DNA from: JAAYCI01 sp031549285
Lineage (GTDB): Bacteria > Bacillota > Clostridia > Oscillospirales > Ruminococcaceae
Direction: 5' to 3'
DNA: 50,147 nucleotides
Assembly: GCA_031549285.1 (NCBI GenBank)
Contig: JAVBPZ010000018.1
Coordinates: forward strand, 1 to 50,147
The notes under the pieces are model-generated. The model had not been told where the DNA came from and did not search any database. It saw only the letters and a list, made by a program, of their open reading frames with translations. Shown in pieces: positions 16,374 to 25,077 of the stretch. Each line of letters starts with the position of its first letter. Position 1 is the stretch's first letter. A program made the translations under genes and the position numbers.

Positions 16374-16400
16374 GCCCCCCCGGCGCAGCCAGGGGGCTTT
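16374..16400 (+). terminator. Terminator after the HPt gene
   Basis: GCCCCCC-loop-AGGGGGC stem followed by TTTA on the plus strand, about 80 nt after the HPt stop. Confidence 0.6.
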
Positions 16401-16412
16401 ACAATAGGAACC

Positions 16413-16455
16413 GGCCCTTCAGCATCGCCTGAAGGGCCAATCTTTTCCTTTTTTA
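16413..16455 (+). terminator. Second terminator after the HPt gene
   Basis: A perfect 11-bp stem GGCCCTTCAGG/CCTGAAGGGCC (allowing the loop CATCG) followed by TTTTCCTTTTTTT on the plus strand. It separates the convergent HD-GYP gene as well. Confidence 0.75.
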
Positions 16456-16525
16456 AAGAACTTTCAATAGTCTTACTCCTTGTTCGGCGTACGGCGAAAG
16501 TCCCATGAAACAACCGCGCAACCGT

Positions 16526-17635
16526 TCACGTGGACGCCGCCACCGCTGTTTCCGCCGGAACATACCCCTCCGGTTCGGCCGTAATCTGCTCGTACAGGGT
16601 TCCCTGCGCCTCCACCAGGCAGTCCAGCAGCTTCGGGTTAAACAACCCACACTCCCCGCGCATAATCATCGAAATGGCTTCCTCGTGGGTATAGGCACCC
16701 TTGTATACGCGTTTGCTGGTCAGGGCGTCATACACATCTGCCAGGCTGGTCGCCTGCGCCCAAATGGAAATTTCATCGCCTTTCAGCCCGTCCGGGTAGC
16801 CCCGGCCGTCCCACCGTTCGTGGTGGTGCCGGCATATTTCATAGCAGTACTGGAAATACTGCTTGTCCTGGGTATAGTTCAGGCTGTCCAAAATCTCGCA
16901 CCCGCGGGTGGTATGGGTCTTCATCACTTCAAACTCTTCGGCGGTCAGCGGGCCGGGTTTCAGCAAAATGGAATCCGGTATGGCAATCTTCCCGATATCA
17001 TGCATAGCAGAGGCATTGGAAATCGCCTCGATATCCTCGTCCGACAGCGGATAAAACGCCCGCACCTTTTCCAGCAATATTTTTGTGAGCACACGTATTC
17101 TTTTTATGTGCTCCCCGGACTCGGAACTGCGGAACTCCACCGTAGTGGACAGCGCGTCTATAACGAACTGGTTGGAACGGCGGATCCGCAGCGCCTGCTT
17201 CTGCAATATTTCCTTTTGTTCCCGCAGCTTAAACTCCAGGTTGCGCTTGTACGCATACAGGTCCGCCACGTTGTTCACGCGCTTGATAATAATCTCCGGG
17301 TTAAACGGCTTTTTCACCAGGTCCGACACGCCCAGGCGGTACCCCTCCAGCGTCTTTTCGTCGTCATCCTCGCCGGTAATCATCACCACCGGAATGGTCT
17401 GAATCAAGCCCTGTTCATTCATCCACTGCAGCACTTCAAAGCCGTTCATCACCGGCATTATCAGGTCCAGCAGCACAATGGCCACGCTGTCCCGGTATTC
17501 TTCTATCAGCTCTACCGCCACGCGGCCGTTTTCCGCCTCCAGCACATCAAACTGGTCGCAAAACAGCTCAGACAATATGGCACGGTTGATATCCACATCG
17601 TCTACCACCAGCAGTTTTTTCCTTGTCGCAGCCAA
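16526..17635 (-). CDS. Response regulator with REC and HD-GYP domains (c-di-GMP phosphodiesterase)
   Basis: A 369-residue regulator. The REC domain (1-125) has LLVVDDVDIN and the phosphoacceptor Asp57 in IVLLDLIMPVMNG, plus VMITGEDD and KKPFNPE. A helical linker follows, then an HD-GYP domain: HDIGKIAIPD, HHHERWDGRGYPDGLKGDEI, and DVYDALTSKRVYK, with the GYP triad intact. Such proteins hydrolyse cyclic di-GMP. The start is taken as TTG at 17635 because GAGGTGA lies just before it; a GTG at 17644 is possible. The open frame extends to 17821 but that part has non-protein-like composition. It faces the HPt gene across a terminator pair. Confidence 0.88.
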   Translation of the reverse strand: MAATRKKLLVVDDVDINRAILSELFCDQFDVLEAENGRVAVELIEEYRDSVAIVLLDLIMPVMNGFEVLQWMNEQGLIQTIPVVMITGEDDDEKTLEGYRLGVSDLVKKPFNPEIIIKRVNNVADLYAYKRNLEFKLREQKEILQKQALRIRRSNQFVIDALSTTVEFRSSESGEHIKRIRVLTKILLEKVRAFYPLSDEDIEAISNASAMHDIGKIAIPDSILLKPGPLTAEEFEVMKTHTTRGCEILDSLNYTQDKQYFQYCYEICRHHHERWDGRGYPDGLKGDEISIWAQATSLADVYDALTSKRVYKGAYTHEEAISMIMRGECGLFNPKLLDCLVEAQGTLYEQITAEPEGYVPAETAVAAST

Positions 17636-17842
17636 GAGCGTCACCTCTGTCTTTCCGGAACCCTTCCCCAGGTAATGCAGACGGCATCCTTCTGCCAACA
17701 TGCACCGGCTCTGCACAGCCAGCACAAACCATCTGCATTCATTGTTCCTGCGGCACCACTGATTTCCTTCGCCACCCGCAACGGCTGCGGCTTTCGCCTT
17801 GCGCCACGGCAGTATCAGCAAATCAACGTCCGCCTATTGTTT

Positions 17843-17871
17843 ATTATACCGTAAAAAAAACATTTTGTCAG
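17843..17871 (-). promoter_or_regulatory. SigA promoter of the HD-GYP regulator
   Basis: Minus-strand CTGACA, 17-nt spacer, TATAAT; the -35 overlaps the stop codon of the upstream hybrid kinase, so the two genes need not be co-transcribed. A leader of about 200 nt would precede the coding region. Confidence 0.75.
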
Positions 17872-20800
17872 TCACTATCTAAATATAGCGAAACTTTATC
17901 CATCATTTTCTCCACATCGATGGGTTTGGCAATATGGTCGTTCATGCCGGCAGCCAGGCACGCCTGCACATCTTCTTTAAACGCGTTTGCCGTCATAGCT
18001 ATTATCGGCACCTGCCGCGCATTTCTGAACCCTGAATCGCGAATATTTTTTGTCGCGGCCAGTCCGTCCATCTCCGGCATCTGCACATCCATCAGAATCA
18101 GACTATATCGGTGGTTGTACCGTTTAAACATTTCCACCGCCTGCCGTCCATTTTCCGCATATTCTATGGCTACGCCGGTTTCGGTCAAAATCCCGGTCAA
18201 TATTTCGCGGTTTATCTCAATCTCTTCCGCCAGCAAAATGGTTTTCCCACGCCAACAGTTTGTGTGGCCGCATGCCTCTTCCTGTTGTGGTTGGAACGTA
18301 CGGTCGGTCAGTTCCACAATAGTATTAAACATGGCGGACGGCAACACCGGTTTTGGCAAAAACCGTGCGATGCCCAAATGATCCACCTGGTGTTCTATCT
18401 CCGGCCAGTCCGCCGCCGATATCATGACCACAATGATGTTGTCGCTCATCACCCGCTTTATTTCCCGGGCGGTTTGCACGCCGTCCATTTCCGGCATCAT
18501 CCAGTCCATAAATATCAGGTCATATGGGGTCCCGGCCGCCAGGTTCTGCTCGGTCATGGCAATCGCTTTTTTTCCGTTGGACGCCACGTCGCAGTTCAGC
18601 GAAAAACCGGCCAATATGCTTTGGAAGCTCAGCAGCACATCCTCGTGATCATCTACCACCAGCACCCGCAGCCCGCTGTGCGGCAGCTTTTTCACCAGCT
18701 CTTCCTTGCGCTGTACGCCCCAGGAAATCGGCACCTCGAACAGGAAGCAAGACCCCGCCCCCGGGGCGCTCTCCACCCATATATCCCCGCCCATCAGGTT
18801 CACGATCTTCTTGCAGATGGCCAGGCCCAGGCCGGTTCCGCCATACTTGCGGGTGGTGCCGCCATCCGCTTGTTCAAACGAGCGGAACAGCCTGTCCTGC
18901 TGCTCTTGTGTAATGCCAATACCGCTATCCTTCACTTCCACACGCAGAAGGGCATCGTCCTCGCCCCGCGGCAACGCGCGCACCTTCAGCGAAACCTCGC
19001 CCCCCTCCGGCGTAAACTTCACCGCGTTGGTCAGCAGGTTCAAAATCACCTGCGACAGGCGCAGTTCATCGCTAATCACGCTGCGGGTGAACATTTTATC
19101 AAAATCAAAAATAAAGTTTTGTCTTTTTTCCTCTACCCGCACCCCAATCACATTGGCCGCGTTCTGCAGCATCCGCTCGAAATCAAATTCATTCCGCGTA
19201 ATCTCAAATTTGCCCGCCTCTATTTTGGACATATCCAAAATATCGTTAATGATTCCCAACAGCTGCTCCGATGCCGTCTCTATCTTATCAAAGCAATAGC
19301 GAACCCTCTCCATATCATCGGTCTTTCGCGCAATAGTGGTCATGCCAATAATCGCGTTCATGGGGGTACGTATCTCGTGGCTCATGCGGGACAGGAAATC
19401 GCTTTTCGCCTTGGCGCTGTCCAGCGCGGCTTCCTTCGCGGCAATCAGGTTTTTGGTAGTCTCATTGCGCAAAATAGCCGACACCACCACAATGCCGCCA
19501 GAGCGCAAAATCTGTTCTTCCATCTGGTCAAACGGCTGTTCCGAGTGGCAGTTGTCAAACCCTACAAACCCCCAGAAGCTGCCGCGCAGCAATACCGGAA
19601 TCACCAAAATAGACAGAACGCCCTGCGGTTCCAGGCCCGCCCGTTCACCATCCGGCAGTGTTCTGACCAGCGCGTTGATGCTGCGCCCGGCACTCAATTC
19701 CTCCCGCCAGCGCGGAATGGTCGAATCGTACTCCGTATAGTCGGCAAACTCCAGACCCTGTTGGGCATCCGCCGTGGGCGACCATTCGTAAATCTGCCGG
19801 CAGCACAGCTTCCCGTCCTGTTTAAAGTTTTGCCACACATACATGCGGTCGGCCTTCACGCCTTTGCCCAGCAGCGCCAGCGACTCCAGCACCCGCACGT
19901 CAAATTCATTTGGGCTTGCCGCCATCAGCATGGCGGCCGCTGCGTTCACATCCCGCAGCAGCCTGTCCTGGCGCTGCAGCTCATTTTTTGCCTCTTTCAG
20001 CGAGCGCAGGTCCACCTGGTACGCCGCAATCATAAACGACCCCTTATGCGGTATGCGCTTAAACACCACCCGCATGGGGGTTTTCACCCCCTGCAGCATC
20101 AGCTCGGTCTCAAAATCCACATACCCATCCTGCACCACGGTGCGCAGCCGGTCCTGCAGGCTGATCGATTTCCTGCCGCCCGGCTGGTGCTCCGGTATGC
20201 TGCTGGCCAATACCGGCAAAATGTTGTCCAGCAGATCCTGTTTGGATGTAAACCCAAAATGCTCCACCGCCGCGGGGTTACAGTCCACCACACGGAACGC
20301 ATCGTTGAACAGCATGTTCGGGTAAGGGTTGGCGGCAAACATAGCCTGGTTCATTTCCTCGGTCTCGGCCAGATTTTGTACCGCGCGTTCCACCTCGGCC
20401 TGCAGCCGTTCATTATAGCGCTCGTTTTCCGTCAGCGCCGCCTGCAGGCTATGTTCCGCCTGCTTCAGTTTGTCTATGTCCAGATGCCCGCCCAAAATGC
20501 GCCGCGGCGCGCCGTCCTCGTCCCATTCAATAATGCGGCCGGTATCCAGCGTCCACAGATACTCTCCATCCTTGCGCCGCATGCGTATCTCCTGGGAATA
20601 GGTCTTGGTCCTGCCGCTAACATAATCATCCAGCGCCGTCTTTACCACCGGCAAATCCTCCGGGTGGCAAAACGACTCCCACTCGTCCAGTGTTCCCCTC
20701 AGTTCCTCCGGGACATACCCCATCATATGCAGGTACTCATCACTGAACACAACCTTCCCGCTGGGCAGGTCCCATTCCCAGGACGCCAGGCCCGACATAG

Positions 20801-21299
20801 CGGCCACATAATCCAGCAACTCGCTTTTCTGCCGCAGCTTTTCCTCTGCGTTTTTCAGGCGGCTTACGTCCTGCAGCACCCCCACCAGGTGCACCGGGGC
20901 GCCGTTTTCGTCCCGCTCGGTAACAATCCCCTTGTCCTGTGCCCAAATAATGCTGCCGTCCTTACGCAGCATACGAAACTCCGCCTCGTACCTATCGGTC
21001 TTACCCGCCAGGTGTTTTTGTATGGCATCATTCGCCTTTTTCAAATCCTCGGGAAACACGGCGTTTTCCCAGGTGGCCACATCCGGGGGCAGTTCCCCCT
21101 CGTCATACCCGGCTATCTGCTCCCATTCCTTGCTGTACTGCACATAGCCCGTGGGCAGGTGCCAATCCCACAGGCCAATTTTGGTCGCCTCTATCACAAG
21201 ACCAAGCGAGCCCGCAAACTGCTCGCTTGTGCTGGCGCCACTTTTTGCGCCCTGTGGCGCGGCCTGCTGTTGCCCCTCTGGCACACCGTTCTGCTTCAT
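17868..21299 (-). CDS. Hybrid sensor histidine kinase (PAS x3, GAF, HisKA, HATPase, two REC)
   Basis: A 1143-residue kinase with no clear membrane span, so probably cytosolic. Domains in order: PAS1 with PAC (about 30-150), PAS2 with PAC (160-280), a coiled linker, PAS3 (about 315-425), a GAF-like domain (about 445-600), HisKA with FLSRMSHEIRTPMNAI (His641), HATPase_c with N-box NLLTNAVKFTPEG, DSGIGI and GGTGLGLAI, then two receivers with Asp932 (FMDWMMPEMDG) and Asp1071 (ILMDVQMPEMDG). The second receiver has Glu-Glu in its acidic pair. No HPt is fused; the separate HPt at 15930 may supply that step. Ligands of the sensor domains are unknown. Start ATG at 21299. Confidence 0.92.
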   Translation of the reverse strand: MKQNGVPEGQQQAAPQGAKSGASTSEQFAGSLGLVIEATKIGLWDWHLPTGYVQYSKEWEQIAGYDEGELPPDVATWENAVFPEDLKKANDAIQKHLAGKTDRYEAEFRMLRKDGSIIWAQDKGIVTERDENGAPVHLVGVLQDVSRLKNAEEKLRQKSELLDYVAAMSGLASWEWDLPSGKVVFSDEYLHMMGYVPEELRGTLDEWESFCHPEDLPVVKTALDDYVSGRTKTYSQEIRMRRKDGEYLWTLDTGRIIEWDEDGAPRRILGGHLDIDKLKQAEHSLQAALTENERYNERLQAEVERAVQNLAETEEMNQAMFAANPYPNMLFNDAFRVVDCNPAAVEHFGFTSKQDLLDNILPVLASSIPEHQPGGRKSISLQDRLRTVVQDGYVDFETELMLQGVKTPMRVVFKRIPHKGSFMIAAYQVDLRSLKEAKNELQRQDRLLRDVNAAAAMLMAASPNEFDVRVLESLALLGKGVKADRMYVWQNFKQDGKLCCRQIYEWSPTADAQQGLEFADYTEYDSTIPRWREELSAGRSINALVRTLPDGERAGLEPQGVLSILVIPVLLRGSFWGFVGFDNCHSEQPFDQMEEQILRSGGIVVVSAILRNETTKNLIAAKEAALDSAKAKSDFLSRMSHEIRTPMNAIIGMTTIARKTDDMERVRYCFDKIETASEQLLGIINDILDMSKIEAGKFEITRNEFDFERMLQNAANVIGVRVEEKRQNFIFDFDKMFTRSVISDELRLSQVILNLLTNAVKFTPEGGEVSLKVRALPRGEDDALLRVEVKDSGIGITQEQQDRLFRSFEQADGGTTRKYGGTGLGLAICKKIVNLMGGDIWVESAPGAGSCFLFEVPISWGVQRKEELVKKLPHSGLRVLVVDDHEDVLLSFQSILAGFSLNCDVASNGKKAIAMTEQNLAAGTPYDLIFMDWMMPEMDGVQTAREIKRVMSDNIIVVMISAADWPEIEHQVDHLGIARFLPKPVLPSAMFNTIVELTDRTFQPQQEEACGHTNCWRGKTILLAEEIEINREILTGILTETGVAIEYAENGRQAVEMFKRYNHRYSLILMDVQMPEMDGLAATKNIRDSGFRNARQVPIIAMTANAFKEDVQACLAAGMNDHIAKPIDVEKMMDKVSLYLDSD

Positions 21300-21403
21300 A
21301 CTGTCCCCTACCCTCTATACGCCTGCCGCGTGGTAACAGGCCCAATGCCGGTCTCCTTACTTTTTGCTTTCCCGCTCCGGTGTTCGCCTGTTTCAACAAT
21401 AAT

Positions 21404-21432
21404 ATTGTACAAAAAAACGTGAATAAAGTCAA
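21404..21432 (-). promoter_or_regulatory. SigA promoter of the hybrid kinase
   Basis: Minus-strand TTGACT, 17-nt spacer, TACAAT. Confidence 0.8.
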
Positions 21433-21471
21433 TTCCTGCTCAAATCATTTTCAAAACTTTACACGGCCACT

Positions 21472-22881
21472 TTACAGTTCTGGGCTGCCACCGGACACAA
21501 GCATGGCAGACCGTTCTTCTGCCGGCCGGGCCGGCGCCGGCGGCGCAGCCATTGGTTCTGCTTGCCCTGCCTGTGGCGCGTCCGGGCCGGCCGCCACGTG
21601 CACCACCTTGCTGGCTGCCACTTTGCCAGCCACCGGAGAGGGCAGCACCGCGCCCTGCGGCACCGGTGCCGCATCGCCAACCAGCAGCCAGGATAGCCAG
21701 GCAAAATTTACGATGTTCAGTATTCCCAGCAGTTTGTTAACCGGTCCCACCAGCTCATCCAGCAGGCTCAGCCCCGAATACTGCGGCCAGATGCCAAACA
21801 GAAACCGGAAACTGGCCAAAAGCCCAATCGCGTAAAACACCACAAACGGAATCAACCGGCGGCGGGACGGTTTCAGGAAAAACCATATCCCCAGCAATAT
21901 TTCACCACCATACCCATACCGCTCGTGCATGCCCGGCAGGAAAACCACGCAGCATATCATACTCCACGCCGCCAGCAGCACCAGCGTGTCGCCCTTAAAC
22001 ACCAGCTGCTTGTACAGGGCATAGGACATCATGGCGAAACAAATGAACAGCGTAAACAGGATCATAAACCCTACCGTCACGTCGGCGTTCCCCACACTGG
22101 GAAACAGCGTCCCCAGGTTAAAATAATTGATGAACGCATACTTGCTGTCGTCCGCCTGGCCAAAATAAATCGTGAACGGCCGCAAGGCGCTTGCCCCAAA
22201 CGGGACCCCCGGCAATCCTGACAAAAACAATATCGCCGGCGGAATCAAAAAATTCAAAAAAGAAAATTTCTTGCGGGTCATGTACAAAATAATAAGCGCC
22301 GGCAAAATGAAAACCGCCTGGAACTTAAACGCCAGCGCAACCCCAACAAACACAAACCCCAGTGTCCAGCGTTCTTTCAAAAAGCTGTACACCGCAAACA
22401 CCAAAAACGCCACGTACAGGGAGTCACACTGTCCCCAATAGGCAGAGTTAAACATGGTCAGCGGCAGCAGCGTGGTCAAGGAAAACGCCAGCACGGCCTT
22501 GCGGTAGTTTTCGTCGGTCAGGCGGTACACCACCATGCCCACCGCCACCGCCAGCAAATAATCCCCCACAATAGAAAACAGTTTTATCGCCTGCACCGCG
22601 TCCATCGGCAGCTTGGTCGCCAGCACCAATAACAACAGGTATGGCGTGTTATAGTTTGCGGGATGATCCGCCAGGCTGGCCATACCGCCCCCTGCCACAA
22701 TCTCGTCATACCATGGCAGCAAAAACTGGTTCATGTCCGACGACGCCACCGGCAGCATGCCCCGCCGCAGCAAAATGGACGCCAAAAAGGCACCCGCCAC
22801 AAATATCCAGAAAATATGTTTGCGCACCAGGGATATAAAGCTTTTTTCCACTTTGAACACTGGCTTGTCACCATCCCCCAC
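21472..22881 (-). CDS. GT-C type membrane glycosyltransferase (Gpi18/PIG-M-like)
   Basis: A 469-residue multispanning protein. Family-like motifs are SDMNQFLLPWYDEIV early on (the acidic loop expected of GT-C enzymes), NSAYWGQCDSLYVAFL, ALAFKFQAVFILPALIIL, and MHERYGYGGEILLG near the middle. These recall the Gpi18-like mannosyltransferase group, which moves sugars from a lipid-phosphate donor across the membrane. Donor and acceptor are unknown here. About 10-12 spans are present, then an Ala/Pro-rich cytosolic or outer tail of ~70 residues. The start at 22881 is a GTG with a weak ribosome site; a GTG at codon 8 is an alternative. It is divergent from xylA, with its own promoter. Confidence 0.8.
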   Translation of the reverse strand: MGDGDKPVFKVEKSFISLVRKHIFWIFVAGAFLASILLRRGMLPVASSDMNQFLLPWYDEIVAGGGMASLADHPANYNTPYLLLLVLATKLPMDAVQAIKLFSIVGDYLLAVAVGMVVYRLTDENYRKAVLAFSLTTLLPLTMFNSAYWGQCDSLYVAFLVFAVYSFLKERWTLGFVFVGVALAFKFQAVFILPALIILYMTRKKFSFLNFLIPPAILFLSGLPGVPFGASALRPFTIYFGQADDSKYAFINYFNLGTLFPSVGNADVTVGFMILFTLFICFAMMSYALYKQLVFKGDTLVLLAAWSMICCVVFLPGMHERYGYGGEILLGIWFFLKPSRRRLIPFVVFYAIGLLASFRFLFGIWPQYSGLSLLDELVGPVNKLLGILNIVNFAWLSWLLVGDAAPVPQGAVLPSPVAGKVAASKVVHVAAGPDAPQAGQAEPMAAPPAPARPAEERSAMLVSGGSPEL

Positions 22882-22969
22882 AAAAATTTATTGCCTGCCG
22901 CATCGCCGCAAAAGATAGCAACGCACGGTTCGTCACTTAAAAAAGAGCCACTTTTAGGCATACATTTGT

Positions 22970-22999
22970 ATCATAATGCAAAATAGACCTAAAATGCAA
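22970..22999 (-). promoter_or_regulatory. Promoter of the GT-C glycosyltransferase
   Basis: Minus-strand TTGCAT, 18-nt spacer, TATGAT. Confidence 0.5.
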
Positions 23000-23133
23000 C
23001 CCCAAGCCCTGCTTTCCGCCCCGTAAAAAAACGCACCAAACATCCGCTAACCCGTTTTTTCTTGCAGCCGCGAAAAAAAACGCTTATTTACGAATGCGCC
23101 ACTGAAAAAACAAATACTATTTTCAGTCTTATT

Positions 23134-23145
23134 GTGCACGAGCAC
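23134..23145. promoter_or_regulatory. Candidate LacI-family operator, upstream copy at xylA
   Basis: GTGCACGAGCAC, a 12-bp near-palindrome with the central CG typical of LacI-family sites. It lies 134 bp (centre to centre) upstream of the promoter-proximal copy at 23268, so it could be an auxiliary site. Confidence 0.6.
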
Positions 23146-23232
23146 ATTTGATTTTATTGATTTTGATTTCTGAAAAATATCTCTCTGTATGGTTGTTTTA
23201 TTGCAAATTTAAAACCAGACCCAAAAACATTG

Positions 23233-23261
23233 TTGACAACGTGCACGCAAGGCGATACACT
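23233..23261 (+). promoter_or_regulatory. SigA promoter of xylA
   Basis: TTGACA, 17-nt spacer, TACACT; transcription would start near 23268, right on the operator-like palindrome. The same -35/-10 hexamers occur at the chvE promoter. Confidence 0.85.
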
Positions 23262-23267
23262 GATGAT

Positions 23268-23279
23268 GTGCCCGAGCAA
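23268..23279. promoter_or_regulatory. Candidate LacI-family operator at the xylA start point
   Basis: GTGCCCGAGCAA, close to the copy at 23134. It covers the predicted transcription start, a position that fits repression. Confidence 0.6.
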
Positions 23280-23529
23280 TTCTCACTATGCCAGAATCCC
23301 GGCGTCCAACCCCGGTGGAGAATTTGCTCCCCCAAAAAAATCAGTGACAGAAACCGTAACAGGAACTTTACCTGCTACCGTTTGCGCTTGTCAGCTACTT
23401 TTTGCCATCCGGGCTTGGTTCAGGTCGTTTGCCGGTGTTTTGTTTTGCAGCCAGCCCCACATGCCGTCCGCATTCGGCGCCGCATAATCCATCCCGTTTT
23501 AACATCATAATTACTAAGGAGATAGCGCT

Positions 23530-24849
23530 ATGGCAGAGATTTTTCCCGGATTTCCGGTAATTCCTTATGAAGGCCCCAAAAGCAAGAATCCCCTGGCCTT
23601 TAAATTTTACAACCCTGAACAAATCGTGGCCGGCAAGCCCATGAAAGAGCATTTGCCGTTCGCCATGGCATGGTGGCACAACCTGTGCGCCACCGGCGCG
23701 GACATGTTTGGCGCCGGTACGGCAGACAAAAGCTTTGGCGCGGCGCCCGGTACCATGCAGCACGCTCACGCAAAGGTGGACGCCGGGTTTGAGTTCATGC
23801 AAAAGCTGGGCATTCCCTATTTTTGTTTCCACGACGTGGACCTGGTGCCAGAGGCCGCCACCATTGCCGAGACGAACGCACGTTTGGATGAAATTTCGGA
23901 CCACATTCTCGAAAAAATGAACGCCACCGGCATTCGCTGCCTGTGGGGCACCGCCAATATGTTCTCCAACCCGCGGTTTATGAACGGCGCCGGCAGCTCA
24001 AACTCCGCCGACGTGTACTGCTTTGCCGCGGCCCAGATCAAAAAAGCGCTGGATATCACCGTAAAGCTGGGTGGCCAGGGTTACGTTTTCTGGGGCGGTC
24101 GCGAGGGGTACGAGACCCTCTTGAACACCGACGTGCTGTTCGAGCAGGAAAACATTGCCCGGCTGATGAAAATGGCGGTGGAATACGGCCGTTCCATTGG
24201 CTTCACCGGCGATTTCTTCATTGAGCCCAAACCAAAAGAACCGATGAAACACCAGTATGATTTTGACGCGGCCACCGCTATTGGCTTCCTGCGCCGGTAC
24301 GGCCTGGATCAAGACTTTAAGCTGAACATCGAGGCGAACCATGCCACTTTGGCCGGGCACACCTTCCAGCACGACCTGCGCATCGCCTCCATCAACGGCA
24401 TGTTGGGCAGCATCGACGCGAACCAGGGCGACCTGCTGCTGGGCTGGGATACCGATGAGTTCCCGTTCGACGTATATGAAACCACCCTGTGCATGTACGA
24501 GGTGCTGAAAGCGGGCGGCCTGCAGAACGGCGGGTTCAATTTCGATGCCAAAAACCGCCGGCCCAGCTACACCGCGCAGGACATGTTCCTGGGGTTCATC
24601 CTGGGCATGGACTCGTTTGCCCTTGGCCTGCTGAAAGCGGCCGCATTGCTGGAAGACGGGCGCATAGACGCGTTTGTCCGCGACCGCTATGCCAGCTACC
24701 AGGACGGCATTGGCGCCAAAATTCGCGCCGGGCAAACCAGCCTGGCCGAACTGGCTGCCTATGCACAGGAAATGGGCGCCCCGTCGCTGCCGGGTTCCGG
24801 CGGCCAGGAATACCTGGAAAGCGTTGTAAACAGCGTTCTGTTTGGGTAA
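23530..24849 (+). CDS. xylA: Xylose isomerase
   Basis: XylA converts D-xylose to D-xylulose with two divalent metal ions in a TIM barrel; cytosolic. At 439 residues with a long N-terminal extension it is a class II enzyme. Recognisable motifs: AMAWWHNLCATGADMFG, FCFHDVDLVPE with the catalytic His, VFWGGREGYETLLNTD, FFIEPKPKEP with the metal-binding Glu, NIEANHATLAGHTF, GSIDANQGD and WDTDEFPFDVY. The start at 23530 has AAGGAG 8 nt upstream. It forms its own plus-strand unit ahead of the convergent LacI-type regulator, and its promoter carries the shared operator motif. Confidence 0.98.
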   Translation: MAEIFPGFPVIPYEGPKSKNPLAFKFYNPEQIVAGKPMKEHLPFAMAWWHNLCATGADMFGAGTADKSFGAAPGTMQHAHAKVDAGFEFMQKLGIPYFCFHDVDLVPEAATIAETNARLDEISDHILEKMNATGIRCLWGTANMFSNPRFMNGAGSSNSADVYCFAAAQIKKALDITVKLGGQGYVFWGGREGYETLLNTDVLFEQENIARLMKMAVEYGRSIGFTGDFFIEPKPKEPMKHQYDFDAATAIGFLRRYGLDQDFKLNIEANHATLAGHTFQHDLRIASINGMLGSIDANQGDLLLGWDTDEFPFDVYETTLCMYEVLKAGGLQNGGFNFDAKNRRPSYTAQDMFLGFILGMDSFALGLLKAAALLEDGRIDAFVRDRYASYQDGIGAKIRAGQTSLAELAAYAQEMGAPSLPGSGGQEYLESVVNSVLFG

Positions 24850-24936
24850 TTTCCGCCCGCCGCGGTGCGCGGCGCGGTGTTGCCCGCGCGGTATTTTTGC
24901 TTTTTCTTTCCTCCTCGAAAAATAGTCCACTTATGC

Positions 24937-24981
24937 AAAAACCGGCGGCCGTTTGGAGTGCTTCAAACGGCCGCCGGTTTT
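24937..24981. terminator. Bidirectional terminator between xylA and the LacI-type gene
   Basis: A long perfect stem AAAACCGGCGGCCGTTTG / CAAACGGCCGCCGGTTTT with an 8-nt loop, flanked by A-run on the left and T-run on the right, so it can end both converging transcripts. Confidence 0.92.
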
Positions 24982-25077
24982 TCTATTGTTTCATTTCCAG
25001 AACATTTGGGTTTCCACACATCCACGGACTCTGTGCTTACATGTGAAAACCATCTTGCCTTCGTTTTGCCTTGCCCG

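Larger units (their letters stand above)
22882..23529. other. Divergent control region between the GT-C gene and xylA
   Basis: This 650-nt region has no convincing gene. It holds the GT-C promoter, the xylA promoter, two operator-like palindromes and an AT-rich stretch (about 23080-23220). The leader after the xylA start point is about 260 nt; no known riboswitch is recognisable in it. A 120-codon open frame at 23148-23510 lacks a ribosome site and has a shifting composition. Confidence 0.6.

Noticed and set aside
17636..17836. c-di-GMP (GEMM) riboswitch before the HD-GYP gene
   Set aside because: No match to the conserved GEMM core sequence on the minus strand; kept only as an unexplained leader.
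23148..23510. 120-codon open frame upstream of xylA
   Set aside because: It covers the promoter and operator, has no ribosome site, and the product is low-complexity with mixed composition.
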